This document shows, piece by piece, positions 17,167 through 25,734 of a stretch of 64,000 nt of DNA. The stretch's first letter is position 1, and every line of letters starts with the position of its first letter. Source of the stretch: Nocardioides litoris (GTDB lineage Bacteria > Actinomycetota > Actinomycetes > Propionibacteriales > Nocardioidaceae); contig NZ_VDMR01000003.1 in NCBI RefSeq assembly GCF_006346315.1, positions 186,001-250,000 on the forward strand, written 5' to 3'. The notes beneath the pieces are model-generated. The model saw only the letters and a list, made by a program, of their open reading frames with translations. It searched no databases and had not been told where the DNA came from. The position numbers and the translations under genes were made by a program.

Positions 17167-18420
17167 GTGCCCGAGCCGTCCCCGACCGCCCCCGTCGACC
17201 ACACCGACGAGGCGACGGCGACCGCTCGGGGCGGACTGATCGCGCTCGCGATCGGGGTCATGAACATCGCGACCTACGGCTTCACGATCCTCGCCGCCCG
17301 CGCGCTCGGACCGCAGCAGTACGGCGCGGTGGCGGCCGTCATGAACCTCATGCTCGTCGTCGCCGTCGTCTCCCTGGCCCTCCAGGCCACCGCCGCCCGG
17401 CGGGTCGCCGCCGCTCCGGGCGACGTCCGCGTGATCGAGCACGGGATCCGGCGGGTGACGCTGCGGGCCGCCCTCGGCCTGGGTGGTGCCCTGGTGCTCC
17501 TCGCCCCCCTCACCAACGTCCTGCTGCGCCTGGAGAGCCTGGCCACCGCCGTGGTCGTCGGCCTCATCGCCGTGCCCCTCACGGTCATGGGCGGGCAGGC
17601 CGGCATCCTGCAGGGCGAGCGCCGGTGGCGCCCCCTCGCGGTCCTCTACGTCGCAGCCGGCGTCCCCCGCCTCGTCGCCGGGGCGGGACTGCTGCTGTGG
17701 CGGCCCGAGGAGCTGGTCGCCATCCTCGCCGTGCTCATCGGCGCCGTCCCCCCGGTGCTGGTCGGCTGGTGGGCGCTGCGTGACCGCGGCCACGTCGACG
17801 ACGAGGGCAGCGGGACCGACCACGGCGGACGGGCGCTGGTGCGGGAGTCGCTGCGCAACTCCCAGGCCCTGCTCGCCTTCTTCGCCCTCTCCAACGTCGA
17901 CGTCATCGTCGCCCGCAACGTGCTCTCCGACCACGAGTCGGGCCTGTACGCCGCCGGCCTGATCCTGACCAAGGCGATGCTGTTCCTGCCGCAGTTCGTC
18001 GTGGTCGTCGCCTTCCCCGACATGGCCGACTCCGGTGCCCGCCGCCGCGCCCTGCGCCTGAGCCTGGCCCTGGTCGGCGTGCTCGGCGTCGTGGGCGTGC
18101 TGGCGACGTACCTGCTCTCCGGGCTCGCCCTGGTCTTCGTCGGCGGGTCGGAGTACGCCGAGGTGCAGTCGCAGCTGTGGCTGTTCGCGGTGCTCGGCAC
18201 CCTGCTCTCGATGGTCCAGCTGCTGGTCTACGCCCTGCTCGCCCAGGAAGCCAGCCGCGCGCTGCTGGTCCTGTGGGCCGTGCTCGTCGTGCTCGCCGTC
18301 GCCGCCGCCACCCTGGCCGGCTCGGTCACCTCGCTCGTCGTGGTCGTCGTCGCCGTCGACTCCCTCCTCCTCGCCGCCCTCCTCGTCCCCGCCCTGCGGA
18401 CGCCACGGCTCGACGGCTGA
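17167..18420 (+). CDS. Wzx/MurJ-like polysaccharide flippase (MATE/MVF superfamily)
   Basis: 417 residues with about 12-14 membrane helices spread over the whole length. Features are the start of helix 1 GGLIALAIGVMNIATYGFTILAARALGP, the family-typical LGPQQYGAVAAVMN and a mid-protein NSQALLAFFALSNVDVIVARNVLS. These are hallmarks of oligosaccharide/lipid-linked-glycan flippases. It would move an undecaprenyl-linked unit across the membrane for the neighbouring glycosyltransferases. GTG start at 17167; CACACT 7 nt before it may be a weak -10. Downstream lies only repetitive DNA. Confidence 0.8.
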   Translation: MPEPSPTAPVDHTDEATATARGGLIALAIGVMNIATYGFTILAARALGPQQYGAVAAVMNLMLVVAVVSLALQATAARRVAAAPGDVRVIEHGIRRVTLRAALGLGGALVLLAPLTNVLLRLESLATAVVVGLIAVPLTVMGGQAGILQGERRWRPLAVLYVAAGVPRLVAGAGLLLWRPEELVAILAVLIGAVPPVLVGWWALRDRGHVDDEGSGTDHGGRALVRESLRNSQALLAFFALSNVDVIVARNVLSDHESGLYAAGLILTKAMLFLPQFVVVVAFPDMADSGARRRALRLSLALVGVLGVVGVLATYLLSGLALVFVGGSEYAEVQSQLWLFAVLGTLLSMVQLLVYALLAQEASRALLVLWAVLVVLAVAAATLAGSVTSLVVVVVAVDSLLLAALLVPALRTPRLDG

Positions 18421-19474
18421 TCCTCTCCGGCAGCAAGCTCAGGCGGCCGCGCGGGACGGACGCGTCGTCACCGGAGGCGGTGGCCCACCGCCGGCGCTCG
18501 GGCCTCAGCACGACTGGGCCACACGGCACACGGAGCCGGAGCCGGAGCCGCGCAACCCGGCACAGGCGCCCGGGCCACAGCAGGACCGGGCCACGCGGCG
18601 CACGGAGCCGGAGGCGACCCCGGCGGACGGGCCCGCGCGGACCAGGCCGGCGGCAGCGAGTCCAGGCGGCCGCGCGGGTTGGACGCGGGGTCCCCGGAGC
18701 CACGCAACCCCGGCACAGGCGCCCGGGCCACAGCAGGACCGGGGCCCAGGGCGCACGGAGGCGTAGAGGTGCCCGGCGACCCGGGCCCCGCGACGCCTGG
18801 ATCGCGGCAGCCGCTACCAGGCGACCGCGGGGACGGGCGCGGGGTCCCCGGGGCCACGCAACCCGGCACAGGCGCTCGGGCCACAGCAGGACCGGGCCAC
18901 ACGGCGCACGGAGGCGTAGAGGTGCCCGGCGACCCGGGCCCCGCGACGCCTGGATCGCGGCAGCCGCTACCAGGCGACCGCGGGGACGGGCGCGGGGTCC
19001 CCGGGGCCACGCAACCCGGCACAGGCGCCCGGGCCACAGCAGGACCGGGCCACGCGGCGCACGGAGCCGGAAGCGACCCCGGCGGACGGGCCCGCGCGGA
19101 CCAGGCCGGCGGCAGCGAGCCCAGGCGGCCGCGCGGGACGGACGCGGGGTCCCCGGAGCCACGCAACCCGGCACAGGCGCCCGGACCACAGCAGGACCGG
19201 GCCACACGGCGCACGGAGCCGGAAGCGACCCCGGCGGACGGGCCCGCGCGGAACAGGCCGGCGGCAGCGAGCCCAGGCGGCCGCGCGGGACGGACGCGGG
19301 GTCCCCGGAGCCATGCAACCCGGCACAGGCGCCCGGACCACAGCAGGACCGGGCCACGCGGCGCACGGAGCCGGAGGCGACCCCGGCGGACGGGCCCGCG
19401 CGGAACAGGCCGGCGGCAGCGAGTCCAGGCGGCCGCGCGGGACGGACGCGGGGTCGCCGGAGGCGACCATCCAG
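18421..19474. repeat. 1-kb minisatellite: six ~152-bp units of two types, order A-B-B-A-A-A
   Basis: Units begin with GCAACC at 18552, 18703, 18858, 19011, 19163 and 19315 (spacings 151, 155, 153, 152, 152), with a degenerate leader from about 18436. All share a first ~55 bp (GGCACAGGCGCCCGGGCCACAG ... CGCACGGA; landmark only) and a GCGGGGTCCCCGG end. Type A (units 1, 4, 5, 6) has a CCCCGGCGGACGGGCCCGCG middle; type B (units 2, 3) has an AGGCGTAGAGGTGCCCGGCG middle. The period is not a multiple of three, so the long stop-free frames across it are not evidence of coding. It fills the gap between two convergent gene ends (flippase and polA). No gene is supported here. Confidence 0.9.
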
Positions 19475-22165
19475 TCAGTGCGCGGCGTCGTGCCAGGACG
19501 GACCGGTGCCGACCGAGACGTCGAGCGGGACCGTGAGGTCGGCGGCGCCGGCCATCTGCTGGCGGACGACGGCCTCGAGGTCGGCGGCCTCGCCGGGGGC
19601 GACCTCCAGCACGAGCTCGTCGTGGACCTGGAGCAGCATCCGCGAACGCAGGCCGCTGGCGTCGAGGGCGGCCTGGGTGCGCAGCATGGCGACCTTGATG
19701 AGGTCGGCGGCCGAGCCCTGGATGGGGGCGTTGAGGGCCATCCGCTCGGCCATCTCGCGGCGCTGGCGGTTGTCGGAGTTGAGGTCGGGCAGGTAGCGGC
19801 GCCGGCCCATGATGGTCGAGGTGTAGTCGTCCTTGCGGGCCTGGGCCACGACGCCCTGCAGGTAGTCGCGGATGCCGCCGAACGTCTCGAAGTACTCGTC
19901 CATCAGGCCGCGGGCCTCACTGGGCTCGATGCCGAGCTGCTGGCCGAGGCCGAAGGCGGACAGCCCGTAGGCCAGGCCGTAGTTCATCGCCTTGATCTTG
20001 GCCCGCTGCTCGACCGAGACCTCCCCGGCGGGCACGTCGAAGACGCGGGCGGCGGTGATGGAGTGGAAGTCCTGGCCCGACTTGAACGCCTCGATGAGCA
20101 GGTCGTCCTCGGACAGGTGGGCCATGATCCGCATCTCGATCTGGCTGTAGTCGGCCGTCATCAGCGACTCCTGGCCCTCGCCGACGACGAAGCCGCGCCG
20201 GATGCGGCGGCCCTCCTCGGTGCGGATCGGGATGTTCTGCAGGTTGGGCTCGGTGCTCGAGAGCCGCCCGGTGGCCGCGATGGTCTGGTTGAACGTGGTG
20301 TGGATGCGTCCGTCGGGGGCGACGGTCTTGAGCAGGCCCTCGATGGTCTGGCGCAGCCGGATCACGTCGCGGTGGCGCAGCAGGTGGGCCAGGAAGGGGT
20401 GCTCGGTCTTGACGAACAGCTGCTGCAGGGCGTCGGCGTCGGTGGTGTAGCCGGTCTTGGTGCGCTTGGTCTTGGGCATCTCGAGCTCGTCGAACAGCAC
20501 CGCCTGCAGCTGCTTGGGCGAGCCGAGGTTGATCTCCCGCCCGATGGTGTCGTAGGCCGCCTCGGCGGCCTTGCGCACCTCGGCGTCGAACTCCGACTGC
20601 AGGCCCTCGAGGTAGGGCACGTCGACGGCGATGCCGGTCTGCTCCATCCGCGCCAGCAGGTGCACCAGCGGCAGCTCGACCTCGGCCAGCAGCGGGCCAC
20701 CACCGCGTTCGTCGAGCTCGGCGTCGAGGGCCTCGGCGAGGTCGAGGACGGCCCGGGCGTGCAGCATCGCCGGGCTCGCCACGTCGACCTCGGCGTCGAA
20801 CAGCAGCCCCTGGTCGTCCTCGGCGGCCTCCTGCTTGAGCTCGCGCTTGAGGTAGCGCACGGTCAGGTCGGCCAGGTCGTAGGAGCGCTGGTCGGGGCGC
20901 ACGAGGTAGGCCGCGAGCGCGGTGTCGCTGACCACGCCCGCCAGGCGCCAGCCGTGGGCGGCGAGCGCGAGCTCGGGGCCCTTGGCGTCGTGCAGCACCT
21001 TGGGCGAGGCCGGGTCGGCGAGCCAGGCCGCCAGGGCCGCGTCGTCGTCGGGGGTCAGCGTCGTGGCGTCGACGTACGCCGAGCGGCCGGCCTCGGTGGC
21101 CAGGCCGATGCCGTCGACCTCGCCGGTGCCGCCGCCCCAGCGGCCACGCACGTGCAGGCCGGTGCGCTCGCCGCCGAGCTCGGTGAGCCAGGCCGCGACC
21201 GCGCCCGGCTCGAGGGCCGCGCCCTCGAGCTCGAAGCCGGCCTCGTCGAGCTCCTCGACGGAGTCGACCTCCTCGAAGAGCCGGTTGCGCAGCACCCGGA
21301 ACTCCAGACCGTCGAAGAGCGTGTGCACCTCCTGGCGGTCCCACGCGCGGCGGGCGAGGTCGCGCGGGTGGAGGTCGAGCTCGAGGTCGCGCACGAGCGC
21401 GTTGAGGCGCCGGTTGCGGATGACGTCGTCGAGGTGCTCGCGCAGCGCCTCACCCTTCTTGCCGGTGATCTTGTCGGCGTGGGTGATGACGCCCTCGAGG
21501 TCGCCGTACTGCTTGAGCCACTTGGCCGCGAAGCCCTGGCCGACGCCGGGGACGCCGGGCAGGTTGTCGGAGGTCTCGCCCACGATGGCGGCGAGCTCGG
21601 GGTACTGGTGCGGGGGGACGGCGTACTTGGCCTCCACCGCCTCCGGCGTCATCCGGGCCATCTCGGAGACCCCGCGCATCGGGTAGAGCAACGTCGAGTG
21701 CTCGGTGACCAGCTGCATCGCGTCGCGGTCGCCGGAGAGGATGAGCACGTCCATGCCCTCGGCCAGGGCCTGCGTGGTGAGCGTGGCGATGATGTCGTCG
21801 GCCTCGAAGCCGGGCTTCTTCAGGAACGGCACCTGCAGCGCGTCGAGGACCTCCTCGATCAGCGGCAGCTGGCTGCTGAACTCGTCGGGGGTCTTGTTGC
21901 GCTTGGCCTTGTACTCGGCGTACTCCGCCATGCGGAAGGTCTGGCGCGAGACGTCGAAGGCGACGGCGAGGTGGGTGGGCTTCTCGTCGCGCAGCATGTT
22001 GATGAGCATCGAGGTGAACCCGAAGACGGCGTTGGTGTGCTGGCCGGTCGTGGTCGAGAAGTTCTCGACCGGCAGCGCGAAGAACGCCCGGTAGGCCAGC
22101 GAGTGGCCGTCGAGCAGCAGCAGCCGCGGCCGCTCGGCGGCGGGGACGGGGGTCGCCTCGGTCAC
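19475..22165 (-). CDS. polA: DNA polymerase I
   Basis: 896 residues. The 5' nuclease domain is at about 1-300 (LLLLDGHSLAYRAFFALP, VAFDVSRQTFR, DRDAMQLV). The middle domain lacks the usual DxE/DxD exonuclease residues, as in other actinobacterial Pol I. The polymerase domain follows at about 510-896 with motif A YSQIEMRIMAHLSEDDLLI, motif B AKIKAMNYGLAYGLSAFGL and motif C QVHDELVLEV. It acts in Okazaki-fragment maturation and repair. The GTG at 22165 was chosen because the conserved LLLLDGHSLAYR region follows 15 residues later and a TAGGGT -10 box lies 7 nt upstream, so the mRNA is probably leaderless. Confidence 0.97.
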   Translation of the reverse strand: MTEATPVPAAERPRLLLLDGHSLAYRAFFALPVENFSTTTGQHTNAVFGFTSMLINMLRDEKPTHLAVAFDVSRQTFRMAEYAEYKAKRNKTPDEFSSQLPLIEEVLDALQVPFLKKPGFEADDIIATLTTQALAEGMDVLILSGDRDAMQLVTEHSTLLYPMRGVSEMARMTPEAVEAKYAVPPHQYPELAAIVGETSDNLPGVPGVGQGFAAKWLKQYGDLEGVITHADKITGKKGEALREHLDDVIRNRRLNALVRDLELDLHPRDLARRAWDRQEVHTLFDGLEFRVLRNRLFEEVDSVEELDEAGFELEGAALEPGAVAAWLTELGGERTGLHVRGRWGGGTGEVDGIGLATEAGRSAYVDATTLTPDDDAALAAWLADPASPKVLHDAKGPELALAAHGWRLAGVVSDTALAAYLVRPDQRSYDLADLTVRYLKRELKQEAAEDDQGLLFDAEVDVASPAMLHARAVLDLAEALDAELDERGGGPLLAEVELPLVHLLARMEQTGIAVDVPYLEGLQSEFDAEVRKAAEAAYDTIGREINLGSPKQLQAVLFDELEMPKTKRTKTGYTTDADALQQLFVKTEHPFLAHLLRHRDVIRLRQTIEGLLKTVAPDGRIHTTFNQTIAATGRLSSTEPNLQNIPIRTEEGRRIRRGFVVGEGQESLMTADYSQIEMRIMAHLSEDDLLIEAFKSGQDFHSITAARVFDVPAGEVSVEQRAKIKAMNYGLAYGLSAFGLGQQLGIEPSEARGLMDEYFETFGGIRDYLQGVVAQARKDDYTSTIMGRRRYLPDLNSDNRQRREMAERMALNAPIQGSAADLIKVAMLRTQAALDASGLRSRMLLQVHDELVLEVAPGEAADLEAVVRQQMAGAADLTVPLDVSVGTGPSWHDAAH

Positions 22166-22172
22166 GGGGCCG

Positions 22173-22178
22173 ACCCTA
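22173..22178 (-). promoter_or_regulatory. -10 box of the likely leaderless polA promoter
   Basis: TAGGGT on the minus strand, 7 nt before the GTG start at 22165. No clear -35 hexamer is seen. Confidence 0.45.
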
Positions 22179-22220
22179 GCCGTCGCCACGGACAGCGCTC
22201 GCTCCGGCAGGATGGCGCTC

Positions 22221-22628
22221 ATGGACGAGATGGACGGAATGCCGATGGGCCCCCTCAACGAGAAGATGGGCATCGAGCTCGTCGAGGTCAGCACCGAGCG
22301 CGTGGTCGGCACGATGCCGGTCGAGGGCAACCAGCAGCCCTACGGCCTGCTCCACGGCGGCGCCTCGGTCGTCCTGGCCGAGAGCCTCGGCTCGGTGGGC
22401 TCGGCCCTGCACGCGCAGGGCCTCGGCAAGCTCGCGGTCGGCGTCGACATCAACGCGACCCACCACCGCAGCGCCCGGTCGGGCACGGTCACCGGGACGG
22501 CGACGCCCGTGCACCTGGGCCGCTCCAGCGCGTGCTGGGAGGTCGTGGTCACCGACGAGCGCGGCAAGCGCGTGTGCACCGCGCGCATCACCTGCTCGCT
22601 GGTGGCCCAGGAGCAGATCGGCGGCTAG
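22221..22628 (+). CDS. Hotdog-fold thioesterase (PaaI / menaquinone-type)
   Basis: 135 residues (138 if the upstream in-frame ATG at 22212 is used). The later ATG is preferred because GGCAGGA stands 8 nt before it. Typical landmarks are LLHGGASVVLAESLGSVGSALH (catalytic helix with HGG and E), the ADATHHRSAR-like substrate strand (INATHHRSARSGTVTG) and HLGRSSACWEVVV. The family hydrolyses acyl- or aroyl-CoA, including 1,4-dihydroxy-2-naphthoyl-CoA in menaquinone synthesis. It is divergent from polA; its stop overlaps the stop of the convergent GNAT gene. Confidence 0.85.
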   Translation: MDEMDGMPMGPLNEKMGIELVEVSTERVVGTMPVEGNQQPYGLLHGGASVVLAESLGSVGSALHAQGLGKLAVGVDINATHHRSARSGTVTGTATPVHLGRSSACWEVVVTDERGKRVCTARITCSLVAQEQIGG

Positions 22629-23215
22629 GGAGCCGTCGGGGGCTGCGCGCCGAGGGCCCGGCGCTGGGACCGGCGGGCGGCCAGGACCCGGCCGAGCTGC
22701 CGGCCACCGGCCGCGGTCGGGGCGACGACGGGTCGCTGCGCCGCGAGCCGGGCCCGGACCGACACCGTCGGCGCGACCCGGTAGGTCAGCAGCGGGGCGA
22801 AGGCGAGCCGGGCCAGGAAGCGGTTGCTGTCGCGCGAGCCGGCCGCCGCGGCCGTGGAGACCTGCGTGACGCCGTTGTCCTCGGCGTAGGCCAGGGCGGC
22901 GTCCATCAGCAGCCGGCCGACGCCGTGGCGCCGGAACTCGGGCAGCACGACCGGGGAGAGCACCTGCACGACCGGGTCGAGGTTGAGCGGCGTCACCGTC
23001 GTGATGCGCAGCAGCACCGCCCCGGCCGGGCGGCCGTCGTACTCGGCGACGACGATGCGCTGCTCGGTGGAGCCGCCCGCGGACTTGACGACCTGCTCGA
23101 GGTCGGCGACCTGGTCCTGGTGGTCGGCCCGGCGCAGCGAGGACTCCCACAGCTCGGCGAGGAACAGGACGTCGCCCGCCTCCGCCTCGCGCAGGGTCAC
23201 CATCGACCGGGTCAC
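22625..23215 (-). CDS. GNAT-family N-acetyltransferase
   Basis: 196 residues from a GTG at 23215, chosen because AGGAGG lies 5 nt upstream. An acetyl-CoA-binding GNAT core is seen: VTLREAEAGDVLFLAELWESSLR, RIVVAEYDGRPAGAVLLRI, VVLPEFRRHGVGRLLMDAALAYAEDNG (the R-x-x-G-x-G/A pyrophosphate loop). The last 50 residues are basic and outside the core. Substrate unknown. The stop overlaps that of the thioesterase, so the two genes converge end to end. Confidence 0.82.
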   Translation of the reverse strand: MTRSMVTLREAEAGDVLFLAELWESSLRRADHQDQVADLEQVVKSAGGSTEQRIVVAEYDGRPAGAVLLRITTVTPLNLDPVVQVLSPVVLPEFRRHGVGRLLMDAALAYAEDNGVTQVSTAAAAGSRDSNRFLARLAFAPLLTYRVAPTVSVRARLAAQRPVVAPTAAGGRQLGRVLAARRSQRRALGAQPPTAP

Positions 23216-23305
23216 GTGCGCCTCCTGCATCCCCCGCCGGCATCCGCCGGACGAGGTCGAACACTACGCTCGGGCTGCTCGCGGCGACAGAGGAGGTCGG
23301 CACCC

Positions 23306-24052
23306 GTGTTCCCCGGCATCGGCACCGTCGTCAACGTGGCGACCGTGCTCCTCGGCGCGCTCCTCGGCCGGCTGGTCGGCGACCGCCTGCCCGAGCGCAC
23401 CCGCGAGCTCGTCACCGACGGGCTCGGGCTGGTCACCCTGCTCATCGCGGCGACCTCGGCGATGGCGGTGCTCGATCCCGACCTCGCCGCCGAGGTGGGC
23501 GACAGCGCACCGATGCTCATCGTGCTCGGGGCCGTGCTGCTCGGGGGCATCGCCGGTTCCCTGCTGCGGCTGGAGAGCCGGGTCGAGGGGCTCGGCGCGT
23601 GGCTGCAGCGGCGCCTCGCCGGGTCGCAGGACTCCGCGGAGCGGCAGCGCTTCGTGGAGGGGTTCGTCGTCGCCTCGCTCGTCTTCTGCACCGGGCCGCT
23701 GACCATCCTCGGCTCCCTCGACGACGGTCTCGGCAACGGCGCCGACCAGCTGTTCCTCAAGGCCACGCTCGACGGGTTCGCGGCGATCGCCTTCGCGGCG
23801 TCGTTCGGCTGGGGCGTCGCGGCGAGCGCGCTGACGGTGGTGGTGGTCCAGGGCGCCCTGACCGTCGTGGGCGTGCTGCTCGGCGACGTCGTGCCCGCCC
23901 CGCACCTGGCCGCCGTGACCGCCACGGGCGGCCTGCTCCTCGTCGGCGTCGCCCTGCGGCTGCTGCGGATCCGCGACGTCGCGGTGGCCGACCTGCTGCC
24001 CGCCCTCCTGGTCGCCCCCGCCCTGGTCACGCTCGTCGCCGCTCTCCGTTGA
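23306..24052 (+). CDS. DUF554 family integral membrane protein
   Basis: 248 residues with about six to seven membrane helices. The start FPGIGTVVNVATVLLGALLGRLVG, the middle VASLVFCTGPLTILGSLDDGL (conserved CxGPxxIxGxxxDG) and FLKATLDGFAAIAFAASFG are the DUF554 signatures. AGGAGG stands 9 nt before the GTG at 23306. A transport role has been proposed for the family but not shown. Confidence 0.88.
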   Translation: MFPGIGTVVNVATVLLGALLGRLVGDRLPERTRELVTDGLGLVTLLIAATSAMAVLDPDLAAEVGDSAPMLIVLGAVLLGGIAGSLLRLESRVEGLGAWLQRRLAGSQDSAERQRFVEGFVVASLVFCTGPLTILGSLDDGLGNGADQLFLKATLDGFAAIAFAASFGWGVAASALTVVVVQGALTVVGVLLGDVVPAPHLAAVTATGGLLLVGVALRLLRIRDVAVADLLPALLVAPALVTLVAALR

Positions 24053-24191
24053 GGTGTGGCGCAGCCCACCAGATAACGAATCGGCCACAAAGGCATCAGT
24101 TGTGCGGAGAGCCCGGTCCCGGCCGCGCGACGTCGATATCGTCCTCGAACCCCCAGGCTCCACCAGCGGAGCCACGACAACCGGAGGACGG

Positions 24192-25514
24192 ATGACCCGC
24201 ACCACCACCCGACGCCGCGCGCGTCTCGCGACCGCTGCGGTCGCGACCCTGCTCGTCCTGGCCGCGTGCGGCTCCGAGGACGAGCCCAACGCCGAGGAGG
24301 GTTCGAGCGCCGCTGCGAGCGAGAGCACCAGCGAGAGCGCCGACGCCGGCACCGCCCCGGAGGGCGACGGCACCCTCGTCTTCGGCTCCCTGCTCCCCGA
24401 GACCGGCTCGCTGGCCTACCTCGGCCCGCCCGAGTTCGCGGGCGTCGACCTGGCCGTCCAGGAGATCAACGAGGGCGGCGGCGTCCTCGGCAAGGACGTC
24501 GAGCACGTCCGCGGCGACTCGGGCGACACCGACTCCGGCATCGCGCCGGCCGAGTCCACCAAGCTGATCGAGGCCGGCTCCGACGTCATCGTCGGCGCCG
24601 CGTCGTCCGGTGTCTCGATGACCGCGATCGACCAGATCATGGACGCGGGCGTCGTGATGTTCTCCCCGGCCAACACCTCGACCGACTTCGACGAGGGCGC
24701 CTACGCCGAGCCCGACCTGTACTTCCGCACGGCCCCCTCCGACATCCTCCAGGGTGCGGTGCTGGCCAACCTGCTGATCCAGGACGGCAAGAGCAACGTC
24801 ACGATCATGGCCCGCCAGGACGCCTACGGCGAGACCCTCGCCCAGCAGGTCCAGGACAACCTCGAGGCCCAGGGTGCGGCCGTCGCGGCCACCGTCTTCT
24901 ACGGCGAGAACGCCCAGAGCTACGACTCGCAGGTCGCCGAGGCGGCCGACGCGGGTGGCGACGCCCTGGTCCTCATCGGCTTCGAGGAGACCGCCACGAT
25001 CGTCCCGCAGCTCATCACCGCGGGTGCCGGGCCGGCCGACGTCGACACCTACTTCGTCGACGGCAACACCGCCGACTACAGCTCCGACTCCGACCCGAGC
25101 CTGCCCCCGGGCACCCTCGAGGGCGTCAAGGGCACCATCCCCGGCGCCGACACCGGCGGCGAGTTCCAGGAGCGCCTCCTCGAGGTCGACCCCGAGCTGA
25201 CCTCCTACGCCTACGCCGCGGAGTCCTACGACGCCGTCATGGTCTCGGCCCTCGCGGCCATCGCCGCCGGCAGCGACAACGGCGAGGCCGTGGCCAGCGA
25301 GATCGTCAACGTCACCAAGGACGGCGAGAAGTGCACCACCTTTGCCGACTGCGTCGCCCTCCTCGAGGACGGCCAGGACATCGACTACGACGGCGCCTCC
25401 GGCCCGATCGAGCTCGGTGAGACGGGCAGCCCGACCGCTGCCTCGATCGGCATCTACGAGTACGACGGCCAGAACAAGAACGCTCCGGTCGAGTTCATCG
25501 ACGGCCAGATCTGA
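24192..25514 (+). CDS. livK: Branched-chain amino-acid ABC transporter, substrate-binding lipoprotein
   Basis: 440 residues. A lipoprotein signal with lipobox L-A-A-C at residues 23-26 is followed by an acidic/serine-rich linker and a type I periplasmic-binding fold (LVFGSLLPETGSLAYLGPPEFAGVDLAVQEINEGGGVLG; VGAASSGVSMTAI; YAAESYDAVMV). It captures leucine, isoleucine, valine or similar for the permease encoded next to it. GGAGG stands 4 nt before the ATG. Unusually it is on the opposite strand to livHMGF and converges with livF, with a terminator on each side of the gap. Confidence 0.93.
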   Translation: MTRTTTRRRARLATAAVATLLVLAACGSEDEPNAEEGSSAAASESTSESADAGTAPEGDGTLVFGSLLPETGSLAYLGPPEFAGVDLAVQEINEGGGVLGKDVEHVRGDSGDTDSGIAPAESTKLIEAGSDVIVGAASSGVSMTAIDQIMDAGVVMFSPANTSTDFDEGAYAEPDLYFRTAPSDILQGAVLANLLIQDGKSNVTIMARQDAYGETLAQQVQDNLEAQGAAVAATVFYGENAQSYDSQVAEAADAGGDALVLIGFEETATIVPQLITAGAGPADVDTYFVDGNTADYSSDSDPSLPPGTLEGVKGTIPGADTGGEFQERLLEVDPELTSYAYAAESYDAVMVSALAAIAAGSDNGEAVASEIVNVTKDGEKCTTFADCVALLEDGQDIDYDGASGPIELGETGSPTAASIGIYEYDGQNKNAPVEFIDGQI

Positions 25515-25539
25515 TCGAGCCCCCACCGGCCTGATCGCG

Positions 25540-25573
25540 GACGGGCCCGAGACCACACGGTCTCGGGCCCGTC
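25540..25573 (+). terminator. livK terminator
   Basis: A perfect 15-bp stem (GACGGGCCCGAGACC and its complement) with a 4-nt ACAC loop, 26 nt after the livK stop. Confidence 0.85.
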
Positions 25574-25593
25574 CTGCGTCTCCGGGACGCTCC

Positions 25594-25648
25594 GACACCG
25601 GACCGACACCGGACCGACGCCGGACCGACGCCGGACCGACGCCGGACC
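25594..25648. repeat. Five 11-bp tandem repeats between livK and livF
   Basis: GACACCGGACC twice, then GACGCCGGACC three times, with no gaps, followed by a decayed copy. It sits between the two convergent terminators and is not in a gene. Confidence 0.9.
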
Positions 25649-25683
25649 GACGTCGGGACGCACGGTGGCGCCTGGACGCACGA

Positions 25684-25712
25684 CGGCCCGGACCCCTGGG
25701 GGGTCCGGGCCG
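25684..25712 (-). terminator. Terminator of the livHMGF operon
   Basis: A perfect 13-bp GC-rich stem (CGGCCCGGACCCC and its complement) with a 3-nt loop, 23 nt beyond the livF stop at 25735. Confidence 0.8.
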
Positions 25713-25734
25713 CGGCGTACGACGGGGGTGGGCG

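Noticed and set aside
18552..19466. CRISPR-like array
   Set aside because: Units are about 152 bp with no short constant repeat alternating with unique spacers, and no cas genes are present.
18177..19796. Long open frames on both strands across the 152-bp repeats
   Set aside because: The repeat period is not a multiple of three, so reading frames differ between units. The products are low-complexity Gly/Pro/Arg sequence, and stop codons are rare by base composition alone.
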